A DNA stretch of 64,000 bases from Zhengitettix transpicula (GCA_037074705.1 CM073591.1:79528532-79592531); one strand, 5' to 3'; counted from the stretch's first letter, positions 47,351 to 60,090 are shown. The notes: generated by a model not told the origin, from the sequence alone. A program made the numbers and translations.

Positions 47351-48529
47351 GGTACTCAAGTAACAAGGTGTCGACTGAACGAAAATATCTGGAGTTCTGC
47401 GCCTCAATCGTGGAAACGAGTAATTGGACCAGCAGGCTGACAGGGCGCGAAACCCAATAACGAGACGAGTAAAGAATTCAGTGGAGAAGATCATGATGCT
47501 ATGAAACGGCCAATAAAGAGAATGTTGTCGTAATTACTGAAGCAAATATCATGTAGATCGCAGACAGCCAGGTCAGCTAGATAGAAATGAAGTTATAATC
47601 AGATAGATGATCAGAGACAGACTGAAAAAGATGGGAAACGAATTGCAGAAAACCATCCACTCCAGTTACGCAAACTGTGTAGTTAACGCCGCACGCTTAA
47701 TTTGACGCATTTGAAATTTTACGTGAGTTTTAATGTATAAACGATAGCATAAACTAAGCTCTGTTTTGTCGGTATAATTTTGTTTCATACCAATTAATCT
47801 ATATACCATTTTATTGATGAAGTTCATAGAAAATATCTCATACTGATCAGATCAGTTCCAATTTATAATCGCGATAAAGATTGAGTTCCAAATTATATAT
47901 TTGTTTTGAAACAATTTCAATTAACTGTAAATTCAGTAAAAATTATATTTAATTTTTAAATACTGTAAATTAAATTACAAAAGCGTTTAAAAGTAAATGA
48001 TTCCATTATAAGTTTATAAAATCGTTTTTATTTTATTAAAACAACGCAACTGATAATATGCTAAAACCAGCACTGAATGTGGAGGTTCATTATCATCGAG
48101 AGGCTTTTTCCCTAAATTTCCAACGGTAACATTACAATGAAATTGACGAAATAACATGAAGGCACGAAGAGATGTGAAATTCTATATGGACTAAGAGAAA
48201 GAACGATGAGTTCCAATGAAAACGAACTGGAGACAGTCGTTAAGACTGTGGCAATCAATAGTCTGGACAACAAAAGGAAATTAGGTAATTTTATAGCATT
48301 AATTGTACAACAGACGATTACATATATTAAATATAACAGGAACCTCAGCCTTAATCTGACCCTTTACGGGTGAAACAATCATGCATACCTTACAAATAAA
48401 ATAAATTAAAAGAATACATTTTCATAGCATACTGAACTAATAGATAATGTTTTTCTCTTGAAAATAGAGTTAAGAAGTTCAAGAAAATGTAAATTAATAA
48501 GTATAATGGAGAAACGCCCGCAGATAGAC
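47351..48529. other. AT-rich non-coding DNA
   Basis: No gene recognised. Confidence 0.5.
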
Positions 48530-48770
48530 TGAGTCTAGTTGCCACGTTTTCTATTCACCGTGTACGGTCTGTGGACCTCGTGGACATGCAAATAAACGGA
48601 GTTGGACAGAGGAGTGCAGGACCATTGCGTGCAGATTAACAACCCACGGCTAAAACAATGGCCCCACAAAGCGGCTCGGACAATGATGTGCATAAATCGG
48701 CTTGCTGTTGCCCTATTACAGAGAGGGAGCCAAACATTATATCGGATTAACTCTTCAGGCATGTTTCACG
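48530..48770. promoter_or_regulatory. GC-richer island containing an ATGCAAAT octamer
   Basis: The octamer recognised by POU-domain factors sits at 48586-48593 inside a non-repetitive GC-richer block. Overlapping frames on both strands have no domain. A regulatory role is inference. Confidence 0.25.
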
Positions 48771-49499
48771 ATTTATCGGATATTTAAATTTCTTAAAACA
48801 TGGACGGTTTCGCCATCAATTGAGAGTTATCAGTTAATTGAGTTATCAAATATTACGTAATGTTTACCAAAATACAGAATATTTGTAGTTTTATATTTCA
48901 AGAAAAAACGATTTATTCAATAAAATAAACTAATTTTATCAGCTTCCACGTGTTAAAATTTATATGATCCCGTAAGATATTACACTATCTAATAACACGA
49001 TTATTTCAAACGATTTAGTAGCCTTACATTTATTTTCTCAAAATAGAATTTTCTATATTACGTAAAAAGTTAAAGGACGGACGGAACTATGAGAAAGGAC
49101 AAAGAGGTTAAAACGATTTGAAGAACACATCAAAATCATATGGATCAATAACACCTGATATACAATATTACATTCGTATTTCCCAACGTTTCAGTTATTC
49201 TGTACATCGATGAATACATAAATTCAGATTCATGTGTCTCTCTAAAGCGATGGACGAATATGGAAACAGGGTTATTTAAAGCACGTCAATACAAGGGAAA
49301 TTGCAAATTTGTCAGGGAATATCTATAACTGAAACTGTACAAGAGGACATTATCATTATAAGTAAAAATAAAATTATTAAATCCATAACGTTCAGAGAGT
49401 AATTACTTATTTTTGCCAAGTCAGAAGAATATTAAAAAAAAACCTCGTCTGTTTATGTTTATTTGTCGTACTTACTTTCAAGTGAACGTGTGCTAAATT
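48771..49499. other. AT-rich non-coding DNA
   Basis: No gene recognised. Confidence 0.5.
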
Positions 49500-49514
49500 T
49501 TATTTTTGAGTTAT

Positions 49515-49612
49515 AAACCTGGTTTGTGCCGTTTTGTTGTTCTCACAGGTCTTGAGTTTTTAATCACCTGACGAAATCAAAAAAAGCTACGAAAATATAG
49601 GTGGTATTTACA
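49515..49612 (+). mobile_element. HH-IR copy 3, one arm plus loop
   Basis: The sequence 'ggtttgtgccgttttgttg', 'cttgagtttttaatcacctg' and 'aggtggtatttac' matches the loop and right arm of the fold-back elements at 2788 and 5138. CTGACGA (49568-49574) is intact; the stem has decayed and GAAAC has become GAAAA. The left arm is not recognisable. Confidence 0.6.
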
Positions 49613-50499
49613 TTATTTCTTCATTATGTATGATATTTGGTAATTTATATATAATTAGTATACTTTTAACACAGACGTATTATATTAGGTTCATTTAAAA
49701 ATCCTATTCAAATGAAAAATAAATATTCGTATATTTGACGTAGTTATTTTGATTATTTTGAAGGAAAAAACTTTTAATGGAATGAATTTCGAAGAATTGT
49801 TTCATACTGATAAAATCTACAACCCGACCATGTTATTGATTATTTGGTTTTTCATTTAATCACAAAGGTACGAAACTTCAGTCATAGTACGATTGTCTGT
49901 CTTTCAGTCTGATTTTGTCTATATAAAACTCCATCTTCCGTCCTATAATTCCCCACATTAATCCAAATAAGAGGTACAATTGAAAATAATTATACACGAA
50001 CTTTAAATAATTTTCTATATGATAATATTTAATCAAATCTTAAAATAAATTTAAGTACACAAATTCTTACATAAAAATTTAATAATTTTTTCATATTAAA
50101 ACAATGTTAAAATTACAACGAGTGAGAGTTTAGTAAATTCATCCAAATTTCGAGACGATTACGACATCAACGTGATAGAAATTGATGTTCTACAAGAGAA
50201 AATGATAAAAAGAATTTTACTTTTTACCATCCGGGTCATAGCTCGACGCCTCAGTAATTGGAGATGACAATGCTAGAGTGCGGAAGGCGTTTTATTGAAT
50301 TTTCATCTCGGGCGGAAACTCTAGATGTTTCTTCACACATTAAGATCCAATGATATTTGTAAAAAGTGCTCCCATCTTTTTCAATTTCAGTACGAAGATT
50401 TTTATTTTTTTATGATTTAATTATTTATTACGTAAATTGTTACGGAGTAATTCGGGTTTTTATATATAGAAATTTCCATAAATGAAACTAATAGCTAAA
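49613..50499. other. AT-rich non-coding DNA
   Basis: No gene recognised. Confidence 0.5.
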
Positions 50500-50940
50500 G
50501 GAATGTCTTCGGAAACCGTTAACGTTTTATGCAGTCCGACTTGTAAGTCTTTGCGTGACTGTGGCGCTCGGAATTCACTTGTTGAGGAATTCCCCAGTCA
50601 TATATCTCTGCCGCATGCAAGCTGCGTTCCGAAGTTAAATGTCTGCGCATTTAGCTAACGCCAGATTACTTTCATTTTGCCTTTTTTTGCAATTAATGTG
50701 ACGAAGGTTGGTGATTTTGACGTCTCCGTTAATTACGGCCTATTTTCGCCCTACAAATTACAGACAAGTCATTTTTTTTACGACGCTGCAAGACTAAATT
50801 ACGGCTGTGACGTAGGCGGCGATGTTCGATCTCATTTCTACAACACAATTGAATTGAAAGTTCTAAGAGATTAATTCTGCTTTAAATTCCCCACTCCTAT
50901 CCACAGATGTCGTGCTCGCGCGCGTAACGTTTTCGTGTGG
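50500..50940. promoter_or_regulatory. GC-richer island, possible regulatory element
   Basis: CpG-containing and non-repetitive ('gtgctcgcgcgcgtaacg' near its right end). A 65-codon frame (50677-50874) has no motif. Confidence 0.25.
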
Positions 50941-51119
50941 AGCTCGAATTTTCCGATTGACACCAATCTGAAAACATGTTTATGGAAATATTTGAAGAAT
51001 AACATCTTCCAAAATAAGTATTCTATTTTTAAAGTAATGGGAAACCATAATATGAACCATTATAGTGAAAATAAATAAATATATAGGCTAAACAGTCACA
51101 AAAGATTTATTAATTAACA

Positions 51120-51190
51120 ATGTAATTAATTAAATTTAAACAACCTGGTATTACGTTTCGTACCTAACTTGGTTCTTCTTCAGATGAACA
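51120..51190 (-). ncRNA. Hammerhead-like core motif
   Basis: On the minus strand CTGAAGA (51183-51177) is followed by an extra A, a stem GAACC against GGTAC (four of five pairs) and GAAAC (51159-51155). The same layout, including the extra A, occurs at 60051-60078 with a different but complementary stem. The 3' flank continues 'gtaataccaggttg'. Stem I and the cleavage site were not established. Confidence 0.45.
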
Positions 51191-51857
51191 ATAAATAGAA
51201 GTTGATACATTAATGATTGATTCGTGTTATAATCTAAAATGTGCATTCTGATAAATTTAGCAATATAAAAATTAACGACTACTTTAACTTATTATAATTT
51301 AAAATATTTTTATTAAACAAAATTCAACAATAAATTAATAATAAATCAGGTAACCGGAAACCATCATTGCTTGTTACACATTCATATAAAATTTTAAAAT
51401 ATAATATTGTTGTCAGTCCTGCAGATATATTTCAGTTGTAGGTGGAGTAAAGGACAAATAATAAAAAATTTCGAATCACAAATTAATATTTCTTCTGTAT
51501 GTAAACACAACATTAATCTATTATCCTAAATTAATAATATATTTATTAATATATAACATATGTAAAAATTGTTATTATATAGTAAAATAACTCGTATCTA
51601 TGAGTTTTATGTTATGGAAGAGAAATGTGTAATATGTTCTGGTATCGTATAAAAATAACATAATATTCATAGGTAACCTTATGAGCGTGCAAATATTAAC
51701 TGAAACGTTGTTAATTTGAGATTAAAAAAATGTTTTTTAATTATAATTAAGTCTGTTAAAATGGTGGTTAAAATATCTTATTAATGAAACACAGTTGTAA
51801 ATATAAAAATTATAAATCTGATTATTTTTCAAGACTGATTAAGTTATTTATAAAAAA
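51191..51857. other. Very AT-rich non-coding DNA
   Basis: No gene recognised. Confidence 0.5.
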
Positions 51858-52049
51858 TTATATATATATATATATTGTAGTAATTAAAAGGAAATAATTA
51901 ACTAAGGAACAAAATTGTTTGTTTTAATTGCTTCTTTAACATTTCATATCATTGAACACCCAATTACTATAAAAATTGTTTGCTCCAACGAGCAGCTCAT
52001 TTAAATGTCTTTAATAAATTACCACAAATTGGCGTCGTCAACGTGGGGC
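51858..52049 (+). mobile_element. Gypsy-type LTR (internally deleted) with tRNA-Lys primer site
   Basis: After a (TA)n tract the LTR starts TGTAGTAATTAAAAGGAAAT (51876), as in the solo LTR at 28155, and ends AAATTACCACA (52026). Three bases later comes TGGCGTCGTCAACGTGGGGC (52030-52049). This resembles the complement of the 3' end of insect tRNA-Lys(CUU), with a small insertion. At 151 bases it is far shorter than the 965-bp solo LTR, so it has an internal deletion. No gag or pol sequence follows. Confidence 0.65.
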
Positions 52050-53195
52050 TTTCTTGGTAAAAATTGATTGTCATTTTGAATTATTTATTGGACGTCTGAT
52101 TTTGTAAATTGAATAATTGTAGTGTAAAATGCGAAATACTATATATATATATATATATACATATATCAGAATTACTACATACTTTCCTTAGAAATTGTAT
52201 ATAAAACCTAGGAATTTTATAGCATGACAAATTCTATTTAGGCAAATTATGGAAGAAAGGTTTTTTAGAGCTATTATATAACTGACGTCCAATCTTCAGG
52301 AGTAAAAATGTTATTCTGAATAAAAATAATGAGAATCCCATTAAAAACATTATTCAAAAACGCATAGAAAAATTAAAGTTGTACAAAACCAAATGTATGT
52401 CTTTCTTATTAAGAGCAACAAAATTTCAAAAAAAATAATAAGAAATTAAAATTAACCTACTTGTTGCAACATCATCACATCATAGTGATTCAGCAACCAA
52501 TAGTCCCTGGGTTCCCTCTTAGTAGTCATTTTGGCTTTTTGTACATCATTTATTAACTTCTGGCAAGTAGTTTCGGTTAAGAAAAGATTTTTTTTGCAGA
52601 ATTAACTCGAATTTTGGACACTACATCGTCCAATCGTTATTGTATGTCTATAGGAAAAGACTCCTTCTCCAACAGCTTGCACCCCCATTTTCACGGAGCA
52701 CAGTAAAATACTAATGTTTTGTTGAAAAAATTTAAGTAAAATTGTGTATTTTGACACTCCAAAACAAACCGCAAAGTGCAGCTAATAAATTCTAAGTCAA
52801 AGGCGCGCGTTAAAAGTCACGTGCCATGCCACGTGATATTCAATACTAATCGGAGATGTATTTCATACTTTGATAGTTTCACATTTGGCATTCTATTGAA
52901 TGCCTAGGAAATGTGTGAAATGTGAATCGTTTCATACATTTCCGGTTAGTTTTCAGGAATTATATACAATTCCGGATTTTTAAACATTGCCGGTAACATG
53001 TAAGCCCTTAATTAAAAAATGTAACAGTTATTGGTGAAAAATTTTAATGATTATGTTTAATTCAAGATTAATTTTGTTGTATAAAATTATATCCACAGAG
53101 TATAAACATCAGTTAGTTGAATTATGAAATTTTGACACAGTAGGTATTTATGGTTCTTTTTATTCGCTTATTGACTTATTACAATTGAAGTACAC
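52050..53195. other. Non-coding DNA
   Basis: No gene or further LTR-element coding recognised. A short TA tract lies at 52140-52160. Confidence 0.5.
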
Positions 53196-53197
53196 GC

Positions 53198-53272
<75 letters not shown>
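53196..53272. repeat. (TA)n(TG)n compound microsatellite
   Basis: A long TA run followed by a TG run, as at 40020. Confidence 0.95.
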
Positions 53273-53273
<1 letters not shown>

Positions 53274-54184
53274 TTCGAAGGAACTTCGATTGTTATTTCC
53301 TACGGCAATTCATGAAACGATGTTGTTGCCACGTTCACTGCTAAAATGGTTTACTTAGCGTAATTTTTTCCTCCATTATGTTATGACATCGAAAACCTAG
53401 ACTGTGATAAAATTAATCGCCATAAACGAATCATTACCATACTCTCTTGTATGAATTATAGATTATATTTGTAAATAGTAAAGTGTTTTTTTATCCTATA
53501 TAATCTGCTCATTCCTGTTAAGTTTACGATTTTCTCAACTGACATCGAATGGAAAAAATTATATACTATCAGAATTTCTAATAAATATTGTTTTAATCCA
53601 CAGTGTTACCATTATTAAACGTGAGTGTTACACAGTACACTGTGTTCATTTACTGAAGAAACTGTGAAGTACGGAGAACAGAGAGTGACCTGCAGAGCGG
53701 CCTGAGACAGGAAATCAATGAAATTGTGGTTCTTCAAGTCTCGAATAAAAGCAGTCAATAAGGAATGGCGTCCGTGTTCCAAATTTTCGCTAAATTAATA
53801 TTCAAAGTAAATACGGTTGCCTTTAAATGATATATGTCGCATAATATTATTTGAATAAATTATAATGACAGTAATAAAGTAGTTATTGAGCGTATATAAA
53901 CTAAAACGAGATTTTTCATTACTATTCCATTATTGACACCGATATAGTATACATAATTCTGGAATTGTAATGCAGATTGAAATAATTTTTTCAACTAACT
54001 ACATGTTATTTTAATACTGAATATAATTTAATTCATTATCAAATTATGTATATACTCAAAAAACTATAAAGTAAGTAATGGTCCCAAGGTCGTCCCTGCA
54101 TGATATATTACCGAAACGCGTCACTCTCAAGTTGCAACAATGTATTATAATTTTATACGTATCATTCTTATGCTATTCTTGTAT
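53273..54184. other. AT-rich non-coding DNA
   Basis: No gene recognised. Confidence 0.5.
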
Positions 54185-54310
54185 TTTATTTTCGTATTAA
54201 GGATTCTGTCGATTGAGTTAAATTCCTTTGGCACACTCCCCATCATAAAAAATGTGCGCCCCTTTCAGAATGCAATATGCTACACACCTTTATTAAATGT
54301 AAAATAATTT
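54185..54310 (-). repeat. Dispersed repeat, inverted partner at 57390-57490
   Basis: The reverse complement reads 'aaaggtgtgtagcatattgc', 'aaaggggcgcac' and 'cgacagaatccttaatacg', which match 57401-57490 in order with moderate divergence. Confidence 0.6.
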
Positions 54311-55689
54311 GTGTAAATTTTCATAAGTAAGATTAATAAAATCTCGTTCATTGATTTTTCTTACAATTTAAGATTTTAAATGATGAATATGATAAAAAAT
54401 TAATATTCCTGGAATATTACCGTTAAATTTACAAAACAGTTGCCAATTAAATACAATGTTTCAATTTAATTCATATTTTATTTACGTGTTTTTATTAATA
54501 ATAGAAATTAAATCAATTAATTTCCTTTTTAGAGACATTTTAAAATATTTTATTCAACACAATTTCGTAACAGTACCTCAATAAAGTATAAAGAAACTTC
54601 GATGTGTTAAATAAAATATTTTAAACTGTCTATAAAAATGTCGTTAATTTGTATAATTATCTTCAATATATTTTTAACTTTGAATATGCTTTAAAGCATG
54701 TTGCTACAATAATAAACTCTAAATAATTTATCAAACTATCCACATTCAGGATCACTTGACTTGAATAGACAGCAAGGCACATCTATAAAAAAATAAACTC
54801 CATTTATTACTTCACCATAACTCCATGACAACTAAAGTAAATCAAAGACGAAAAACACCAAAGCAAAACCCAAAGACCTACCCCATATTTCTTCTCCTTC
54901 TTCTCCTTCTTCTTCTTCTTCTTAACTTTGTATAAATATAATAAGTTTATTACACTACAATAATAATCCTTTCGGAGAAATTAAATTGTTTGGACTTAAT
55001 AAATTCTCCGTATTACTTTTTAAAAAGTTCTAGTCGTACGCACTTAAGAAATATTAATTTTAATATTTTTAGAACATACGTGAACTTTAATTGGTCTAAA
55101 TATATTTCATATTAGTTTTTATATTAAATTTTCATCAATTTATTAATAATGAATTGCTTGGTTTTTATTGATATAATAATTCTAATATTCCATCATTTAA
55201 ATGAATAACTAATTTGTGCGCATGGGCAGTACTAGTTATTCAGATTTTTTTAGCTTCCTTTATTTATTCCATGCTTCATAAGCATTATTTATTTATACTA
55301 CAGCAGCAAATATTTAACTACGTTCATAAGTCGTCCACTCGCATTTAGTCATCTTATATAAGTATTTATTAATAGAAATTTCGTTGATTGTCCCGGAATA
55401 TAATTTTTAGACAAACGTCTCACATTTCCTTTCTTACGCAGTTGATTTTATCACCACGTTTCTGCGTCTTTCAATGTCTTCAACTTCGCATGGAGATGCA
55501 TGGAAATCTTAAATTCAGTGTTTGATTGCTGTGCCGTATATATCTGGTTTCTAAACTCCCTTCAAACTTAATCGTTTTCACATTATTACAAATTCAGTTA
55601 TAATTGGTAATGGTATATAATTGTTTGTTTTTAATATTCGTTTTCCTATTATTTCTTGTCACTAATTAAGATTGTTTCTGTAGGAAATT
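54311..55689. other. AT-rich non-coding DNA with a (CTT)n tract
   Basis: No gene recognised. A CTT/CTC microsatellite lies at 54890-54922. Confidence 0.5.
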
Positions 55690-55930
55690 CTGAGAACGTG
55701 TGAACGAACAACGCGCTATGTCTTTGGTATGTGTGATTAACAAAGGAGACCGCAATTAACTAATGGCCGCACGAGCAGCACGTAGATGCCACAGGTGTCA
55801 GCATGGCGCATCTCAGGACGCTGTTCGACTTTGCTTCTTTCTATCAGCATAATGCATCCAATACAATCGGCCTCGAGTGCTCGGCAGTTTTTGTGCTGCG
55901 TAATTACTTTGTAGAAAGCGCGATTTTATT
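55690..55930. promoter_or_regulatory. GC-richer island, possible regulatory element
   Basis: Non-repetitive block with TAAT cores ('caattaactaatgg', 'gcgtaattac') and a CAGGTG E-box, a mix often found in developmental enhancers. This is suggestive only. Confidence 0.25.
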
Positions 55931-57389
55931 CAAAGGCTTCAACAGAGTCATCAGTGAAACCAAAAGGATTCCGCATGGCTAAAAAACAAAAGATTACTTC
56001 TAGCCTTATATGTATGTGAGTCTGTACACTCCGATTTTCTAGTATGCTCAATAATATCTTACATACTGAAAATCTATAGTCTTACTCACTGATGAAGGAA
56101 ACATAAATATCGTAAGCGATATTTTCACTCTTAACTTATTTGTGCTGTACTTAACGAACACCAACATTACATAAAATAATTTTACACCGTTAATGATATT
56201 TATTAAACAGATTGAGGACCGCACAGTGGAACTTATCACAAAATAAACATTTTTTCTTAGCACATTCCGTCAGATTGTATTTTACTATTTCCCCCTTATG
56301 TTATATCCCAAGAAAATAATCGGTCCGTGACATCTGTTGGCCCAGACATGAAATTATTGTGGCTAAAATTCTGTGTTCGCGAATCAATATTTATTAATAC
56401 ATTTGAAGTAAGTAATAATGTGAAAATAACATTAATTCAATCGATTAAAATACTCAAATATTCAGGGAATTAACCATTTAAACAATAATGTAACAGATCA
56501 TAAAATTGTTAGAGCCCCTTCTTGAAAGCAAGATGCAGTGCACATCTAATGTGCATGACTTATTAAACTTAAATTAATATTTATCTGACGTTAAATATAA
56601 AAATCAACAAATTCAGAAAAGATCGATTTTAATACAATTATGTATAATTAAATTACAAAAATCCATTACATAACGATAAGTAGCAACTTTGAGATCTCAT
56701 CAGGAACTAATTTAATAAAAACGAGACCTAAATTAAAACTCATGATCTTGTTGAATCATAATTAATTCAATCAATTAAAATTATATATATATAAAGTAAT
56801 TTCAAAAATCAAAATGCTACAATAAATTTAATTTTAATAAAATCAAACTTCCATTAGGATTCAAAGAGGTCTACGAAATTAGATTATAGTTTCCAAAAAG
56901 GAATAGTACAATACATTGACTGGCCCCCGTACATGTTGAATTTTAAATTAGGTATAACGATGATTTTGGTGAAAAGCAGTTACATTGTTATATTTTAAAA
57001 TTTTAAACAAACACCAGTTACACGAATAAAACAGACTGAAATTAAATAGAATAGAAAATTATCGTATACATTGGGCTTAATGCGTTACAATAATACATTT
57101 TTCAATTAATGAATTTATTTATGAAGTGTTAATAAGTTAATTTCCCCCTGTGACCGCATGCTTCAAAGCAACCAGGAGGAGTGCACATGTTCACAAGTTT
57201 AATTTTCTTTTCCAAGCTGACTATACTGAAGCAAAGTAATTGTATTTAAAAGACAAATGCGTTGTAATATTAACGAATAATTTTACAGGGAAATTATTTA
57301 TGTCTATTTCTTTGTGTACAAGTATAAAAGCCTACAATTGGGACTAAAATCGGTTTTATGCATTTTATTTGAGAAAATAAAAATAATTA
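55931..57389. other. AT-rich non-coding DNA
   Basis: No gene recognised. A possible relic of the 38126-type hammerhead-like sequence lies on the minus strand at 56660-56703 (CTGATGAG present, GAAAC lost). Confidence 0.45.
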
Positions 57390-57490
57390 ATTTCAATTTA
57401 ATAAAGGTGTATAGCATGTTGCATTCAAGAAGGGGCGCTCAGTTCTGAAACGGAGTGCATCGAAGAACCGACAGAATCTTTAATACGCAA
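57390..57490 (+). repeat. Dispersed repeat, inverted partner of 54185-54310
   Basis: See 54185-54310. It ends about 40 bases before retroposon copy f. Confidence 0.6.
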
Positions 57491-57525
57491 TGTCTATAGA
57501 AAAATAGATCAAGGATAAAACGCAA

Positions 57526-57800
57526 CTTTTTTTAGGGTAACAGGCTACATGAGGGTAATCCACATGGTGGCAACTCCCCTTTAATAGCATAGGAAAAGGA
57601 TTTTAAATGGGGGGGATGCGGAAGGGTAGAGGAATGTAGCCAAGGGTTAACAAGGGCCCCCGGGCTGTAGTTTAAGGATCCTACACGGCATTCGTCTAAA
57701 ATTAATGCATTGAAAACCCTAGAAAAACCTGCATCAGGTAGGTCAAGCATTGGGTACTTGTCCCACGCCCTTCCCATAGCGGGAGAAGAGTTCCTAATAG
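57526..57800 (-). mobile_element. ~440-bp retroposon, 5'-truncated (copy f)
   Basis: The T-run (complement of the A tail) at 57526-57533 leads into 'agggtaacaggctacatgag', and the copy breaks off after the 'gcgggagaagagttcc' block. The 5' 40 percent, including the hairpin, is absent. A 106-codon minus-strand frame (57852-57532) spans this copy and its junction. Confidence 0.8.
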
Positions 57801-58359
57801 CAAGGTATTTAACCAATATATTCTCCAGTAATGACCTTGGGATTTTAAACATTGACGATTTTTCGCAATGTAATTAATTGAGTAATGAAAAAATATTTGT
57901 TAGAACCCCGAAAGATTAATTTTAAGGAAAGACTGCATGAGGCTCGGTTTCCAATATCTTAGTTGGGCGAATCCAAAATAAATATGAAAAACAGCAGTGC
58001 GTACGACACATTAGGAGGTTACACATAATAAAAATCTGGTGTTATCACGATATCATAGTATTCGGAAATGACTTAAAAATGTTAATAAGTGACGAAAACA
58101 TAACAAAAATTGGCTGGTTGTTAAGTCTGTAAAGTTGTGAATTATTCCGTTAATGTTTTATATCTAATACATTTTTATGAATAAATAAAACAGTTTATGA
58201 GATTATCACACAATTCATTCTATAACTTAATTTCATAACGATTGTAAATTTTTGTTTGAGAACTGCATTTCGACGCTAGATTAACAGTACTTTGCGCTGG
58301 AGTGGTGTACCGATTTATATTAAATCTTTAAATTAGTTTGGTCGTTTTGCTCGATTAAT
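57801..58359. other. AT-rich non-coding DNA
   Basis: No gene recognised. Confidence 0.5.
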
Positions 58360-58900
58360 TGTCCCTCGCTCGCGTAATCACGGTGCATCTTGACACGGGG
58401 AAGTAGGTGCGTGTCCGCCGATATCGACAGATGTCCGTCAACGGCTGTCAGCAACAATGTATCCCTCCGCACGCGTCGCTTTTGTTACCTGGTTACAGTA
58501 AAAACTGCGTGCTTTCAATGAGCGCACCGCGAAATGAGATTTTGCTGCCTTTTGTACCCGGCCAAGCACAATAGTTTTGTAGGTTTAAAAAATTGCAGTG
58601 TATTTGTCACCTAAATGACGTTCCCGCTCGGCGTAGCGATGTATAATTTAATTTGCAGGTGGAAGCTTTTAAATGTGCACGTGTTTGTTTGGCAGCGAAG
58701 CCCACCGCGGCGGAAGCCGACGTCGTTCCTCCCTGATTGGTAGAGACGCCTCGCTGACGTCACTAACTCATCGCTCTTGTTTTTTTGCTCCCATCCTGGA
58801 GGGTGCCAGATCGAATCTACATTAGTTCCTTCAACCGACGAGGGAAACGCGACAGTATTTAATTACTCTCCATTATGATTGGAACTTGAAAGTAATTTCG
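58360..58900. promoter_or_regulatory. Most CpG-rich island of the window; possible promoter or enhancer
   Basis: CpG-dense, non-repetitive sequence ('gcccaccgcggcggaagccg', 'cctccctgattggtagag') contains a TGACGTCA half-turn from an inverted CCAAT (ATTGG). No TATA box plus initiator pair or open exon was convincing. A 46-codon frame starting at 58432 on the plus strand is not recognisable. Confidence 0.35.
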
Positions 58901-60050
58901 TAGAAAGCGACGCGCTGTAGGAGGGAATTCGGTCTAAAAATATTAGAATATTCAGGAACGCGAAATACATCTGAGGAAAAGAGAAAAACGACGCATAGCT
59001 ACAAAATAAGAACATCTATCAATACACACTAAACAATATCTCCCTTTGCGGTGAAATAAACTTTAAAGATACATAATATCGCAATATCAAAAATTCGGAG
59101 GGACACGCCTAAGAACAAGAATCATAATTCTGAAAACTTTCTTTACTTGATGTTTAGACTATTATTTTATACAAAACGAAGCGGTAAATACTTCAAATTT
59201 CGTCGAATAAACTTTTAATCACATTTTTATGCATTTTAAATATTATCAGTTTTCTACATTTTTCTTTGAAAATTCAATTTTTTCCGAACGATATAATTCT
59301 TTTAGATTTTTAAGTAATAAATGAAGACTAAGAGTGTATTTGTGGAAATCCAAATAACGGTTTGCCTCGACTGAATCGAATAAGTTCATACTTATAAGTA
59401 ACTCACGACTGAACATAATTATTTAATTTATATATCAGGAAGCTTTATTTTGGCGGCCAATAAATCTTGAAAATTAATTATAATTATTCTGTAATAAATT
59501 AATACACTTTATGAGTATACTGATTAACAACTATAGAGTTAATTATCCGGTCGTATCCGAAATATTTTACGGATAATTTTCAGCAACTAAACTCAATAGA
59601 GAATTCAAGCAGAGTGTTACCAAGGCTTGCGCTGCCGTCCGCATCAGGTGAAATGGTGCCATCATCATTCATTCCCAAATAAAAAATATTATGTATAATA
59701 TTAACTTACCGTCATGAGGAGCACTAAATATAACAAATAACACTGCAAAAATGACATTACACTTTGATCAATACGGAAAGAAGATGATAAACAAATTAAA
59801 AATGAACATTCCACCAATACGACATGGTCTGGAAATATATTCACACTGTATAAGAGTGAAAATAAATACATTCAGTGACTGTAAAAAGTAATAGTACCTT
59901 GTAATGATACAAATATAGTGTTATTGCAAAATTTAGTCTTGCTACGACTTCGTTAGTGTTAAGTGAATTGTGGAATTCTAAATTTTGTGAAATTAATAAC
60001 ATGTTAATTGTTTTTGAATGCATATTTGTTATGATAATTTGGACGAAAAT
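58901..60050. other. AT-rich non-coding DNA
   Basis: No gene recognised. Confidence 0.5.
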
Positions 60051-60090
60051 CTGAAGAAGATACGACATGTATCGAAACGTTGTTACGATC
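60051..60090 (+). ncRNA. Hammerhead-like core with a perfect stem II
   Basis: CTGAAGA (60051-60057) is followed by one extra A, GATAC, a five-base loop, GTATC and directly GAAAC (60074-60078). This is the best-preserved core in the window: five perfect pairs between two conserved boxes. A short ACGUUGU segment could close a minimal stem III. Stem I was not found, so self-cleavage is not claimed. Confidence 0.5.

Noticed and set aside
47152..47460. 102-codon plus-strand frame as a gene
   Set aside because: Runs antisense through the dispersed repeat shared with 38987-39255, whose other copy does not keep the frame.
56089..56125. CTGATGA followed by GAAAC and an 'aatatcgtaagcgatatt' hairpin as another ribozyme
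   Set aside because: GAAAC follows CTGATGA after only two bases, leaving no room for stem II; the hairpin lies outside the core.
57532..57852. 106-codon minus-strand frame as a gene
   Set aside because: Most of it is retroposon copy f, and the start lies in unrelated flank.
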